64,000 nt of DNA from Multifurca ochricompacta (GCA_022496185.1 WTXG01000170.1:1-64000); one strand, 5' to 3'; counted from the stretch's first letter, positions 34,990 to 47,745 are shown. Notes: a model not told the origin generated them from the letters alone. Numbers and translations are program-made.

Positions 34990-37134
34990 TCACACCATGC
35001 AACCGTACTCACCTTGTTTTGTCTCGCTATCGCTATCGATAACCAAAAAGATCCTATTAGGGACATCTTCAAGCTTAAAATCCAATTGGATGACAATGCC
35101 TCAGACATTAAAGACATCATCAAGGCCAAGATGGTTCCCAGATTGGACCACCTCTTGGCAAATGAGCTCATTATTTGGAAGTTGTTGACACCTCTGCACA
35201 TTGATCTCGAAGGCAGTACGATTTCCGCTGTCAAAAATACAATCGGGGCCATCGATTTTCCCTCCGCCGAGTCTGACACTGCGTTGCGTGGAAATGGGAC
35301 TGTTCAGGTTCTTTATCCTTCTACACGCCTATCCAGGTACTGGGACGATAGCCCAAATGAGGATCACTTGCATGTAATTGTGCAAATTCCATGTAAGTCT
35401 CGATCATTGTCGGATCTCAGTGCGCGTTTGACAATAATTCAGCGGTCCAAAGGCCAGAGAAGAGGCGAAGACTTGACAATAATCGGGAATACAATATCGA
35501 ACAAGTTTTTGAGACGGCCAAGGATCTGCATAGTACCCTATGGAAGACTCTCTTCGCTTCGACCAAATGGTCGAAACATCCCATGTCTCAGAGTTGGGAA
35601 AAAGCTTCAACCATCTGTCCAGGGACACTCTTTCCAACTTGCGACTAAGTGATCTTGGCTATAGGGAGATGGGGCTTCTGGTTCACAAAGAATATGACAT
35701 TGCCTTTAGTATAATAGAGAAGGCATTGCTGGAACGTCGGAAAACCAATTCAAGAGATATTGTTATCTCGGGACATCCAGGAATCTGTACGGGGCTGTTA
35801 CAATGATGAGTACATTATTCTGATAAGTGCTCTTATACCAACCCAGGAAAAACATGCTTCCTGTTCTATCTTTTGTTGCGCAGTCTGAGTAGTGGCTGGC
35901 CTACAGCTTTGCAAATCCGCTCTACGTATTACCTCTTCGAGGGCACCGGTGTTAAATTACACAGCAAGAAATCGGGTTCACCTCCAGATGGAACGTAGGC
36001 CCTTGTCGATTCCAATAACGATGTTACCACCCCATGTAAAACCTTTCTATGGTCTTGCAAGGCGCGAACGACTTACGTGGTGCAAACAACCTCCCCGAAT
36101 GTAGACCGGTGGAAGTCTTGGAGGAAGCATTCTAACGCGAATCTGTATTCCATGGACTGTTTCTCTTGAGACGAAATGCATGCACTCCGGTTCGTCCAGT
36201 TTTTTTATTGCAAGGAGTGTTTTCGTTCAAGCTAAGGTTTGCCCGTAATACAATGCTCGATCTCTCCTTCGAAGACCTCAAGAGCCATTACGAAAAATGG
36301 GGTCCTTCTGCGCATAGCTTGATCGACGTGACACGAAACCGTCGTAATCTTGTTGCGCATGAATCTCTTGTAAAGGAAATCACAAGGGCATTTTCTAAGG
36401 ATTTTGATGGCCATACCAGGAACCTTGACGCAATGGGGACCTGCCCCCCTACTTGTTGACATCCGCCCGAAGTTTTTGAGTCCCAAAAAGAGAGGAGCCT
36501 CAATTGGAGAGATCTCAACAGAGCATCCGAATAACTTGGTTCTCGATGCCATCTGAGGGCGCACTGCCGAGAAGCAGTTGGAGTTTTACAACCTGATAAG
36601 CAACCATGCGTCATTCAAAGGTTCAGCGGGTTTCATGTTCGAAATGTTTGTCTTTGCTTGGCTTTCTTCAGAGGAACACCTGAATAGGGAGGGACTGGAT
36701 TGCACCCCCGTGGATTCCGGTTCGCTGCCACTGACTATCCCGGTGTGCGGGGGCTGGAGTCCATTCACTTCGAAGCCCGTGGACCTGGGGGATCACGAGA
36801 CGCCATTCTGTTTGAAGCATGATACCAAAAACTTTCCATAGCGCGAAGCTGGAAGGGTTCTATCGAGTTTTCAATGGTCTTCCTGCGAGATTTCGAAATG
36901 ATCGCGCGTGGTGTCATGTGTTTGTTACAGACAAGGAGGAAAGTGCGCGAAGGTTGCGGCATCAATGGGAGGGCAAACCGATTACAGTCAAGATTGGGCG
37001 AAAGAGTATTCTTGTCCGCCTCTACTCTGGTATTCTCGATCCCGTGGGAACTCATCAAGCACAAGATGACGAACATGGTTTATCGGTATGTAGGAATTGG
37101 CTATACGTGGTCATTGAAGATTATGAGTAGATAG
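34990..37134 (+). pseudogene. Decayed CRN-type gene: ubiquitin-like head plus P-loop NTPase
   Basis: The head at 34998-35395 reads VLTLFCLAIAI...DIFKLKI...IIWKLL and ends DHLHVIVQIP, the usual end of the CRN ubiquitin-like domain. A P-loop follows, split by an intron: LLERRKTNSRDIVISGHPGI (to about 35786), then after cccag (35849) KTCFLFYLLLRSLSSGWPTA. Further family pieces are LSFEDLKSHYEKWGPSAHSL (36255-36320), EFYNLISNHASFKGSAGFMF (36577-36640) and GFYRVFNGLPARFRNDRAWC-HVFVTDKEESA (36850-36950). In-frame stops at the P-loop junction, after 35998, near 36460, 36553 and 36839 show it is inactive as read. It belongs to the NTPase branch of CRN-like proteins and is unlike the intact 6.3-kb gene in having the head. 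Confidence 0.65.
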
Positions 37135-38092
37135 ACGAGGAAGCTGAAACAAACGAGGAGAGAACTGATTCCAATGAGGGTCCAATGGGAACGTTTCAGA
37201 GGTACGGAATGGATGCTGATCATTTTTCGTGTGACACAGATGAGCGAAGATTGGGCTGACCCTTATGGAGATGTCAATCATATACCTTTTCGTTCCCTTC
37301 GTTATCTTCCTAGGAATAGCGAATTATGTAGCTGTACAGGCTCTGTTGGTGCTTATCTGTTGGTCAAACACCAAAACGGACTCAATAAGACAATTTTTTT
37401 TGCTAGTTCCAGGAGGGGTGGGTTACATTACCATAACACAACGACGAATGCAATGACGATATATGCATTGTGTAGATGATGTACAAAAGGGAGCGGAGTG
37501 GAGCGGAGGGGGAGAGCACAGACTAGGAGATTATTCAGATCGAAAACGAAGCGAAACGGGCTCTTGATGTTGGGTTGAAATCAAAGGACGAGCGTGGCTG
37601 GCGCGTTACACGCTATGACACTCGCCTACCCTGTGCGAAGCGACATGCGCGTCTAGGACGGGACAGGAGTCCAGCGGTGCGGTCTATATGTAGTAGACGC
37701 GAAAGTCGCCTCCTGTGCCTGTGGAAGAGTTGGTGGAGAGTGAGATGGTCGAGTTGAGTGGACTAATGTTGTTTGTTGTCCGGGGGGTGGAGGGCTTGAT
37801 GATTATGTTTTCTTTAGAAGATGGATGTGCCACTCACTCATCCACTGGTAGATTAATGGTACAGTTAATCCATGGTTTGTTTTGAAATTATTGAGTTGAG
37901 TCCAACACATGAGCAATTTGTTCAAATCTAAATTAAAAACAAAAAAAAAGAGAAAAACAGATAGAACAAAAAACTTATGATCGTGACTATCCATGCTCCA
38001 GCCCTTATGATTTCTCACTAATCGTGGTATGTTGTTTGTGAAATGCGTGTCTGCTATGTGAGGTTGACGCAAGTGACGTACTTAAATTTACT
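37135..38092. other. Intergenic, no gene supported
   Basis: Holds a short hydrophobic 63-codon frame (37265-37453) without family resemblance or context, and an A-rich stretch at 37930-37960. Confidence 0.45.
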
Positions 38093-38410
38093 TGTGTACA
38101 GATCCAATCCGCGGTGAGTGCGAGGAAATGTGTTCCCGAAAGGAGGAGCAAGGGAGAAGAGGGAGCCCCGAGATGTTCTTTAGCACACAAATATAAAAGA
38201 GAGAGAAAGAAATGCCATTTGATTTCTGCTTTTGTCGGCTCACTGGCTCATCTACTATAAGCACTGTATTTACCTTATATACTTGTAGAGAGACCTAGTT
38301 AATGAAGCAGAAGTGGATGAATCTGGATGAAAGGAGACAAGTGAGGCAACAAGACCAAGAGGTGACGGAGAGGAAATGACAGGCAGGCAGCCCGGAACAC
38401 GCACCATCCA
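38093..38410 (+). repeat. Modular dispersed repeat, copy next to NLR C
   Basis: Module 1 (gatccaatccgcggtgagtg at 38101, gttctttagcacacaaa at 38174, tatacttgtagagagacc near 38276) and module 2 (ggcaggcagcccggaac near 38381). It keeps the plus orientation although NLR C is inverted relative to B, so it was not part of the duplicated block. Confidence 0.65.
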
Positions 38411-38524
38411 TATGTAACTGATAGTAAGGTGCATTTTGAAACAAAAGAGTCCGTTTCAAACTTATCATTGCCTTTCTGGATCAAGTAAAATATCGCTTGT
38501 GCACTAATGTCTAATAAATCTACC

Positions 38525-41500
38525 CTATCCTCTTTTGGCACCGTGCTCCAATAACAATTGCTCAATATCATGCTTTCTACGAGCTGCCATGAGTGGAGTC
38601 AAGGAACCTGCATGTACATCTGCTCCGTGCGCAAGTAGTACCCGTACCACCCGATCTTTCCTACGAGCGATGCATTGTACAGTGGAGTGTTCCCTAGCTC
38701 ATCTCGTGCATTCACGTTGGCTCCGTGTTCAAGAAGATACTGCGCAATCCTGGGACTTCCGCCTAACGATGCCATGTACAACGGCGTCCAACCTTGGACA
38801 TCCTGCACCTCGATATCAGCGCCGTATTGAAGCAGCAAGCGTACAAATTCGATTTCTCCGTGGTAGGATGCCAAATGCAATGGAGTCCAATGACGTTCGC
38901 TCCGCACATTCACATCCGCTCCATGATTGAGCAACAACTCCGTGACCTCAAGATGTCCGCCCACAACTGCAGCCCATAATGGATAATTCGACGATCCCTC
39001 ACTTTTATGCGCATCAGCCCCGTGCTCAAGTAGGAGACGCGCCACTTCAACATGTCCCCTCTGCGATGCTGCACCCAATGGACTCCCATTGTACCCACCA
39101 CTGGCATTAACGGTCTGTGGTTGGGTGGTGATGAGATACTCTGTCAGTCCACGGAGTCCACATAATGCCGCATAGTATAAAGGTGTTGCACTGGCTTGCT
39201 GTGGTTGTTCCTTGATATCCTCGATCGACTGCTTTATCACCTCGTCTATATCATCGATCCAAATCCACGCTCGAAAATACGGCAGGGTCGATCAAAGAGA
39301 CGCTCACGCGGTCTCCAATCTGTGACCAAACATTTTTGAATCTGGCGTGCTCAACCCAGTTCTGAGCTGCATAAAAAGCAGGGGAAATCTCTTCAGCCTC
39401 TCCCTGTTGATGCCCTCATCAAACTGGAGCAGCGTGATCAGGCATGCCTCTGCAAGAATCGCATGTGCTGGTTCGAATGGGATATAGTAACGCGAAATGA
39501 TTGCAACCCCTGCGGCGGAAAGGCGATCTGAGGTCAGGAATTCCTTCACCGAGAAGTGCGAGAATTGAACAATTTGAGACCTTGCATATCAATGACAGAG
39601 ATTAAGCTCGAGCATGCAGAGAGTACTGCCTCTTCTGCATCATCCGGACGCCATCCATCTCCAATTTCGGCACTGCATGCGAGTCAAATTGAATCGCAAA
39701 GATCTCTGCAAGTTCTTCAACCGAAGTGGTCGAACGGATGCGATAAGCACTGGAACAGCCGGTGAGCATGTTGCCATTTCTCTTCTGGAATTCCTTCTAA
39801 TGCTCGTTCGTATGTTTCATCCAGTGTCATCGGCATTCAGTCAGAGCACGCTTGATACTTGCTGGAATACATCGACGGAGAGTGTCTAGCTGACAAGTCA
39901 CCCATCGGAACCTGTATTATAGTATCAGTAACAATTCGAGGGCAAAATAGCAGGGACACATACATCCCGCCAGCTCTTTCAGAGAGGGTATTAATAACAA
40001 GTTCTTTATCTTCGACTCGCCATCTCCGCATTGCTCTGTCCGAATTAACAAAAGATTGGACATAATCAAGGATGTCCTCTCTTTGACCAATTTCATCGTG
40101 AAGAGATATGCGTCGCGATGAGGGTGTCAATGGATCAAGGACGGTTCGGATATCTTGCTCAGGACGACTCGTGATGCATAAATATAAATTTGAGCATCGC
40201 CAATTTACGAGATCGTCCAATAGTTTCAAGACTTTCTCACGTGGGGATGGAGTTCCTGTGTTATTCGGACATTCATCTATCGCATCGATGATTATGTAAA
40301 TTGGGAGTTGTCCTGGGAGTTCAAGCATGGTTCTTAGACATTTTGTGAGGGTGCCTTCGCTCGGCTGTTCGGAGCCCTCGCTGTGGGTGATGAATAGCTG
40401 TGAGAGCACGGCACAACAATCCTCAGAATAGTCGCAGAGCTGGATGAGAAGGGAGGAAAGTAAGCCGCGGAGGTCGCGTTTTGCGAGATCCCTAAAGTCG
40501 AAATAGAAGTATCCCATTAAGGCTGTTCCGAACTCTCGTACGCGCTTGATCTCTTCGATGACAGAAGAGCTTACATACGAGGATAAGCTCAGTAGGGCAG
40601 AGACAACTGGCGCAACAACTTACCAGAGAATACTCTTTCCTGAGCCCGCTGCGAAGCCAGAAAGCAATTAAGAGAGATCAATGCGGGAACAGTGAGACAA
40701 GCGTACGATTTCCGCGTATCCACAGCAAGGAACCGTGCGCCTTCCATTCATTGAAAGTTCGACCTTGAGTAAACCACGTCGCCGTATCACCATGGTGGGC
40801 TTCCTGGGCAATGTTGTGATTTATTGAAGGATTTGGAGGAGAGAACCATGTTCGAAGCTTCTCTCGCGACTGGTTTCCTGTCACCCTATTTAAGCCGCCA
40901 GCAATAGGCGATCGCAATAGGAGAAACTGACGGCCTAATTTGACTGTTGCTGTTCTGAAACCTAGTGTCAGCACGAAAATATGTGAATTGTTGAAAAAAT
41001 ATGTGCACCTTCTTTGATCACCTTGACATTCTCGTCGACGATGTATGTGACCTCCTTGACCACACTCGTGTTCTTATTGACATCTTCACAACCTTCTTCA
41101 TGACCCTCACATTCCCATCTACCTCTTCTGTCGCTCCTTAATCACCTTTACTTTCTATCAATATCATGTGTCACCTCCAAGTTCCTCGCCACACCCATCC
41201 TAGCCTCTTCCTGGGTGAGCGTATCCAGCCTTTGTAGCGCGTCTTCAACTTCTGTCCCTCCCACAAGCTTTTTAAGATACTTTTCTGCACAGTTGTTAGC
41301 CCAAAAGGATATAAGATATGAGCATGAATTAGCTCACTGATTCGTCGTTGGATCATTGCTTTAGTGGAAACCGCAAGAATGATAGTACTTGGGCCATTAT
41401 CTTTCCAAGTAGCTCCGTGAAATGTGGCGTGAGTGGAATCCAGTGTATATGTTGAGACGTTGAAGGAAGTTCTGGATGCGCTCAAATAGGTTGGCGAGGG

Positions 41501-41987
41501 TCTCGTGGCTTTTGATAACGTCCTTGGCTGCCTGGAGGTGTCTGGAGTTGCAGAGACAGGTGTTGTGGAACACGGAATGAAACCTACTGCCAGGAGAACG
41601 CCGATACCAGCAAATATCACCTTTCCGGGGGAGAATGACTAAGAAATAGATATATAAACAAGTTATGCAGAGCAAAAGGATTGGTTGGTGCTTACCAGCC
41701 CGACTCCCTGTCCAAGTGTGGCGGAAAATGTGAAGAGGATATGCACGATTGGATTGAGCCATTTCATTAATTTATCATCTCCCCTGCGGAATTCTTCGAA
41801 CGCATTGGCTTGTTTCCGAAATATGGCCAAGATCGCATCAGGGAGTGGGAATTGTGAAGAACGGCAGCGAAGGGTTCATATCTAGATCTTGTCCGGTTAT
41901 TTTCTTGTACTCCTTGGATGCATTCTCGAAAATTGAGATGAAATTGGAGGTAGGATAGGGAGCGGTGATTTGGTGAGTTGCAGACAT
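38525..41987 (-). pseudogene. NLR C: Goodbye-NACHT-ankyrin copy with many 1-nt losses
   Basis: The inverted duplicate of NLR B. The start ATG is at 41987 and the exon plan is the same. Compared with B it has single-base losses in exon 1 (gaaccc for gaacccc near 41875; others near 41848 and 41765), in the 14-residue repeat exon (three between 41070 and 41160), and more in the winged-helix and ankyrin exon (for example near 39838, 39750, 39580 and 39300). The 14-residue repeat has four units, one fewer than B: the unit THNVDSNVKTMKEV is cleanly absent. The NACHT core (IIIDAIDECPNNTGTPSPRE, 40517-39900) is open and lacks the B frameshift. Almost all differences are deletions, a pattern that also fits unpolished consensus in a repeat. 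Confidence 0.8.
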
Positions 41988-42827
41988 GGAGATAGATGTT
42001 GTTGAGCGGTTTAGGTGAGAGGCACTGGGACGACATTCTCCTCATGAGGGAACAGCCACCCAAATAACACCTGAGGTGATGCGACTGATATACTGGATAT
42101 AGATATAGGGAGAGCGTAGTGTGAACTGTGATCACTGCATGAGGTCGGGAACAGGTCACGGGCGTGAAGCATCACGTGCCTTCTCGCAACACAACAAGTA
42201 TAAAGGACTTCATTCTGACTCAGTAGCCAGGTGTGAACCCCACACAGCTTCTGTTCGTTCACTACAGCTAGCTGAAGACATCATATAAAATAGACACTGC
42301 AATAGAGTACAACACACATAGCTCAATACACTGAGAAATAAATATCACATGCTGGAGAGCCCTGGCCCCACTACTGGAATCTTCGGAGCTGGAACCTGAT
42401 TCATATCGATGTTGTGAAACTTGCATGATATTGAAGTACCTGCATGGATGAGGAAGACGAAGAGGAAGGACCATTGAATGAACCCGTAGGTGGTAGGTGC
42501 AGTGGTGAGTTGAGTTGTTGATCACGCACGACCTGGTCATGAACGAGCATATCAACATTGATTGCTTGCTTGGTGTAGTCTGTTGCCTGGGTTGTCAACG
42601 TTTCTGGCTCATCTAATACTTCCTCATTCGTCCCCAATTAAATGTTCTCCTACACGATGCGCGTCTATCACCTATATCCGGCATAGTATGTCAAGGTCAT
42701 CTGAGATCTTGGGCGATTATCTCCTCGCGAGGCAGTGTACCTTAGTCTACTGCTAGCGCGTGCCTGGGTACTCACCCCCAACCCTAGTCGTATACTTGAC
42801 TTGAATTCTTCCAATCGCAGCACCCCC
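41988..42827. promoter_or_regulatory. Divergent promoter region between NLRs C and D
   Basis: Matches the A-B intergenic region in inverted order (gacgcgcatcgtgtaggaga on the minus strand, and the ggttcattcaatggtcctt block) without the 244-bp insertion present there. Confidence 0.6.
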
Positions 42828-45800
42828 ATGTCTGCAACTCAGAAACCAATCCTTCCTTCCTCTACCTCCAACTTTATCTCAATCTTCGACGCTGCCTCAA
42901 AAGAATATAAGAAATTAACCAGACAAGACCTGGAAACCCATCCATTCGCTGCCGTCCTTGATAACTGCAAATCCCCTGATTCTATCCTGGCCATATTTGA
43001 GAGGCAAGCTAACGCGTTCGATGAATTCCGCAATGGAGATGATAGAATAATCAAATGGCTTGATCCAATTGTTCATATCCTGTTTACATTTTCGGCCACA
43101 CTTGGAGAGGGAATCGGACTGGTAAGACTTGAACGGTGCCCGTTTCTCTATGTCACTCTGTCCCACTACTTTTCTATTTTTAGCCTTTTTCACCTAGGAA
43201 GGTAATCTTTGCCGGAATCGGTGTTCTCCTCGCGGTAAATCTCTTCTCCTGTTCCTTAACACATGTCCCCATGACATGCAACACGATCAGGCTGCTAAGG
43301 ATGTTGTTGCAAGCCACGGAACACTCGCCACCCTTTTCGAACACATCCAAAATTTTCTTCAACGTCTCAAGATATACGTTTCTATTCCGCTCACAGCCGA
43401 GTTCGCGGAGGTGCTCGGGAAGATTATGGCCCAGGTATTATTCATTCTCGCGCTATCCACTAAATCAATGACCCAGAGACGAATCAGTGAGTAAATTTAC
43501 CGTCATACTCTATATCATTCCTTGCTTAACAAATTATACAGAAAAATACTTAAAAAAGCTCGTTGGACAGACGGATGTCGAGGATGCGTTACAAAGGCTG
43601 GACATGCTCACCCAGGAAGAGACTAGGATCGCTGTCGCGAGAAATTTGGAGGTGACACATGAGGTTGATGGAAACGTGAAGGCGATTAAAGAAACGACAC
43701 GAAAAGTGGACGATAATGTGAAGGTGATTAAAGAAGGTGACCAAACTTTGTTTAATCATTCACAGAATTTGATGCTGACTCTGTTGTTGCGAGACAGCAA
43801 CAGAGAAATTGAACCGTTAGTCTTTCTATTAATAGGATCGGTTATTGGCCGGGGCCCTAAAATGACAACTTGATAGGAAACCAGTCACGAGAGAAGCTTC
43901 GAGGATGGCTGTCTCCTCCAAATCCATCGATAAATCACAATATTGCGCGGGAAACACACCACAGTGGAACCGCAACGTGGTTTACTGAAGGTGGGACATT
44001 TAATGAATGGAAGACGAATGGATCATTGTTGTGGATACGCGGAAATCGTACGCTGTCTCACTGTTCCTGCCTTAATCTCTCTTAATTGCCTCTCTGACTT
44101 CGCAGCGGGCTCAGGAAAGAGCATTCTCTGGTATGTGTCTGCGTCACTTGTCCCAGAGCTACAAAGCTCATTCTGGTCAATAAGCTCAGCGATTATCGAG
44201 GATGTTAAGCAATGCAACAGTTTGGAGCAGCCTTGATGGCATACTTCTATTTCGATTTCAAGGATTTGGCAAAACGGGACAGCCGTGGCTTACTCGCCTC
44301 TCTTCTCATTCAGCTCTGCGACTATTCTGAGGATTGTTGGGACGTCCTTTCTCAACTCTATACCATCCACCGTGAGGGAGCAGAACAGCCGAGCGAAGCC
44401 ACCCTCGCAGAAAGTCTAAGGATCATGCTTGAACTCCCAGGACAACTCCCAATTTACATAATCATCGATGCGATAGACGAATGTCCGAATAACACAGGAA
44501 CTCCATCTCCACGTGAGAAAGTCCTCAAATTCACAGAGGATCTTGTGAATTGGCGCTGTTCGAATCTGTACATTTGCGTCACGAGTCGCCCTGAGCAAGA
44601 TATCCGAATTGTCCTTGACCCATTGACACCCTCATCGCGACGCGTGTCCCTTCACGATGAAAGTGGTCAAAGAAAGGACATCATAAATTACGTCGAATCG
44701 TTTGTTCACTCTGACCGCGCAATGCGGAGGTGGCGAGTGGAGGATAAGGAACGTGTTATTAATACGCTCTCTGAAAGAGCGGCGGAATGTATGGCATCAC
44801 TGTTTGTATCCCCAATCGTTGTTACTGATGCTATATACAGGTTCCGATGGGTGACTTGTCAGCTAGACACTCTCCGTCGATGTATTCCAGCAAGTATAAA
44901 GCGTGCTCTGAACGAACTGCCGACCACGCTGGATGAAACATACGAACGGACATTAGAAGGAATTCCAGAAGAGAAATGGCAACATGCTCACCGGTTGTTC
45001 CAGTGTCTCATCACATCAGTTCGACCGCTTCGGGTTGAAGAACTTGCAGAGATCTTTGCGATTCAATTTGATTCACAAGCAGCGCCCGAATTGGAAGATG
45101 GATGGCGACCAGATGATGCAGAAGAGGCTGTGCTATCGGCATGCTCAAGTTTAATTGCCGTCATTAATGCCCGAGGCTCACAATTGTTCAATTTTCACAT
45201 TTCTCGGTCAAGGAGTTCTTAACCTCAGACCGACTCGCCACCAGAGGAATAGGAAGCATTTGTCGTTACTATATCCCATTAGAGCCTGCGCATATGATCC
45301 TTGCACAAGCCTGCCTCACCACGCTGCTTCATTTGATAACAATATCAACAAGAATCGCCTAAAGAACTTTCCGTTGGCTTTTTATGCGGCTCAGTACTGG
45401 ATCAACCATGCCATGTTCAAAAATGTGTCATCTCAGCTTCAGGATCGCATAGAACGTTTATTCGATCCCACCATGTCACACTTCCGAGCATGGATTTGGA
45501 TTTATAATATGGATCGGGGCACAACACCGTGGATGAGAAATCTCTCCGAACGACCATCGCCACCTAGTGTAACGCCTTTATATTATGCGGCATTATGCGG
45601 GTTTCGTGGCTTGACAGAGCACCTCATCATAAAGCAGGCACAGGATGTAAATTCAAGTGGTGGGACCTATGGACTCCATTGGGCGCAGCATCTCACGGGG
45701 GACATGTAGACGTTGCGCATCTTCTACTCGAGCTCGGGGCTAATGTCAACGCAAGAGGCAAGTCTTTTGACGGCTCATTGTGGGAAGCAACAAGGGGCGG

Positions 45801-46239
45801 GCATTTAGGGGTCATGGAGCTCTTGCTTGTGAATGGGGGGGAGGTGAATGCACTGGACAAATATGGCTGGACTCCATTACATTTGACTTCCTACGATGGC
45901 AAAACCGAAGCTGTACGTTTATTGCTGCAGCACAACGCCAATGTCAATGCCCGAAATAGATTGGACTGGACCCCCCTGCACATTGCGTCGGTTAATGGAC
46001 ATCACCGGATCGTGCAGCTCCTTCTTGAGCACGGAGCCGACGCGAATGCGAAATCCAAAATCGATTCATCCCCACTACACTACGCAGCGGGTGAGGGGAA
46101 ACTCGAGGTTGTGCGAGTACTACTGGCGCATGGAGTGGACGTGCATGGGGGACGTCGTGGGAAGTGGACTCCTTTCAAAGAGGCGCAGGGACACCACGAT
46201 GTTGAGCAGCTGTTGCTGGAGTATGGTGCCGAAAGGTAA
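42828..46239 (+). pseudogene. NLR D: Goodbye-NACHT-ankyrin copy with frameshifts
   Basis: The inverted duplicate of NLR A. Exons: 42828-43121, 43184-43234, 43291-43486, 43542-43736, 43877-44047, 44106-44130, 44185-44788 and 44841-46239. Exons 1-6 are open. Only two 14-residue units remain, and the second is a hybrid of A's unit 2 (TREVD) and unit 7 (DNVKVIKEG). Single-base losses lie near 44209 (before the core of NACHT), 44780 (agcggcgga), 45183 (cacaattg for cacaaattg), 45330 and 45680. The ankyrin part is then open to 46239, beginning PLGAASHGGHVDVAHLLLEL and ending LLLEYGAER. Walker B IIIDAIDECPN and TSRPEQDI are intact. Confidence 0.85.
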
Positions 46240-46344
46240 TAGGCCGTAGTGGTTAATTAGTGTAAGGAAGGCACAAGTGTTGGGCACGAAACCTTCGGCC
46301 GCCGCCACTCCTGGTTGACTCATTTTCTCTTCTCTTCGTACAAG

Positions 46345-46746
46345 TAGTGATGTGCCTGGCCCGACTCAGAGAAGCTAAAAGCCAAAGCCGCCGGCTCAGG
46401 CCGCGGCTTTCAACAGCACATACAAGTGCAATAGCAATCGTCAAATCAATCACAAAGTGGTTGATTTAGGTCATGTGATCATGTTTATTGCAGCATTTCA
46501 AACTTTTTCTTCGATATAGCTTTGCAATATGTAACACACCAAGTCAGATTTGGATTGGCTGAACTATAACTACTGGTTATATGTCATAAAACTTTCTCTG
46601 CCAAAAGCCACTGCTTGAGCCAAGCTGGGCCAGGGCCAAGCCGTCTGTGGCGGCTTTGGCCCAGCCCAGACTTTAGGAAAGCCATAGCTGCCTCAGGCCA
46701 AGCCAAAGCCGCGGCTTTTGGGCCAAGCTGGGCCGGAACATCACTA
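46345..46746. mobile_element. 402-bp MITE-like element with TA ends
   Basis: Starts TAGTGATGTGCCTGGCCC and ends as the complement of TAGTGATGTTCCGGCCCAGC. The subterminal parts are also inverted repeats rich in agccaaagccgc/gcggctttggc. No coding capacity. The outer TA could be part of the repeat or a TA target duplication, as in mariner-like MITEs. Confidence 0.7.
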
Positions 46747-46792
46747 ATCAAAAAAGGTGCCCACGCATGAAATGCTGACGCTTGATCTCCCC

Positions 46793-47745
46793 CACCACTG
46801 ACATCCCTAAAGTGGTAATATTGTCACACGAAATCCTTAAAGTGGCAATCTTGTCACACGACTGTGATTTGTAATATTATTTCTTTTTAAAAAGGAAGTT
46901 ATCATTAAATATTTATTTTAAAAAGAAAAGTTATCGTTGATCAACAAAAAATCATTACAAATCAGTCATGTGACATGTACTCAACGTTTTCGAACACCTT
47001 CATCTCCAAGTACACAGAGCATTCAGTCCTTCAAGAAATTCTCCAATAATCTTGATATTCTCACTCATGGCCTCTTCACAAGTCTTGTCCAGTAAGTGTA
47101 AAAGTACAAGATTTTTACATCATGCCTTAGAATATTTCTTTTTAGCAGAAGGAGTGTTATTGTTGCATAAGAGGAGGGAGGACATTAAGCATTTTCACTA
47201 TTAGATTATTTTTTTGAAATTGATTTTATTTGCGCTTCAAGACTGTTCCCAAATCGCACAGCTACTACCAGTACATAGTAACTACTGGGTGAACAATTGA
47301 ATAATGGGAGACCACAGTGTTAAACCTCTTGGTAGAAAGTAGGGGGCAAAGAGAGTGTGGGTTAAAAGAAGGGTGGTGGGGAAGTGGGGGTGTAGAGAAG
47401 AGAAGTCAAAGTGCAGAGGTGCACTTACCAGAGTCACCCAACTTCACCAACTCAGACTTAATCTAGCTCGCGAGGTCACTTCAAAGAAAAGGGCCTAGTG
47501 AAAGCCCACATGTCCTGGACAAATGTGAGCAAGTCCTTGATGAAAGGCTTGCAAGTGAAATGGATGTGCCGGGGGGTCCAGGGCGTTGCAGGGGAGGAAC
47601 TGAAGGTCAGCACAGCACGCAGAGTAGAGAGGGCATTGCAGAAGGATGTGGGGGAAGGTGGTGAGTGACGCCATCATAAGTACACTGACAAGCAGAGAGT
47701 GGTTTGGTGGAGTGAAAGTGCTCCATGTGCTTGGAGATGAAGGCA
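46793..47745 (-). mobile_element. T1-family TIR element, copy X (truncated)
   Basis: One terminal repeat (CACCACTGACATCCCTAAAG) is at 46793. The interior reads in the opposite direction to copy Y and includes a fragment related to a reverse-transcriptase C-terminus, seen on the minus strand. The other terminal repeat is missing, because copy Y begins where it should be. X keeps the uninterrupted sequence (near 47160-47190) at which Y carries its nested LTR insertion. Confidence 0.65.

Noticed and set aside
37265..37453. 63-codon hydrophobic frame as a small membrane protein
   Set aside because: Isolated, no family resemblance, in a decayed region where chance frames are common.
44790..44840. 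Read-through of the last NACHT intron in NLR D as a real coding segment
   Set aside because: The same intron is spliced in phase in A, B, E and F; the open frame in D results from compensating single-base losses.
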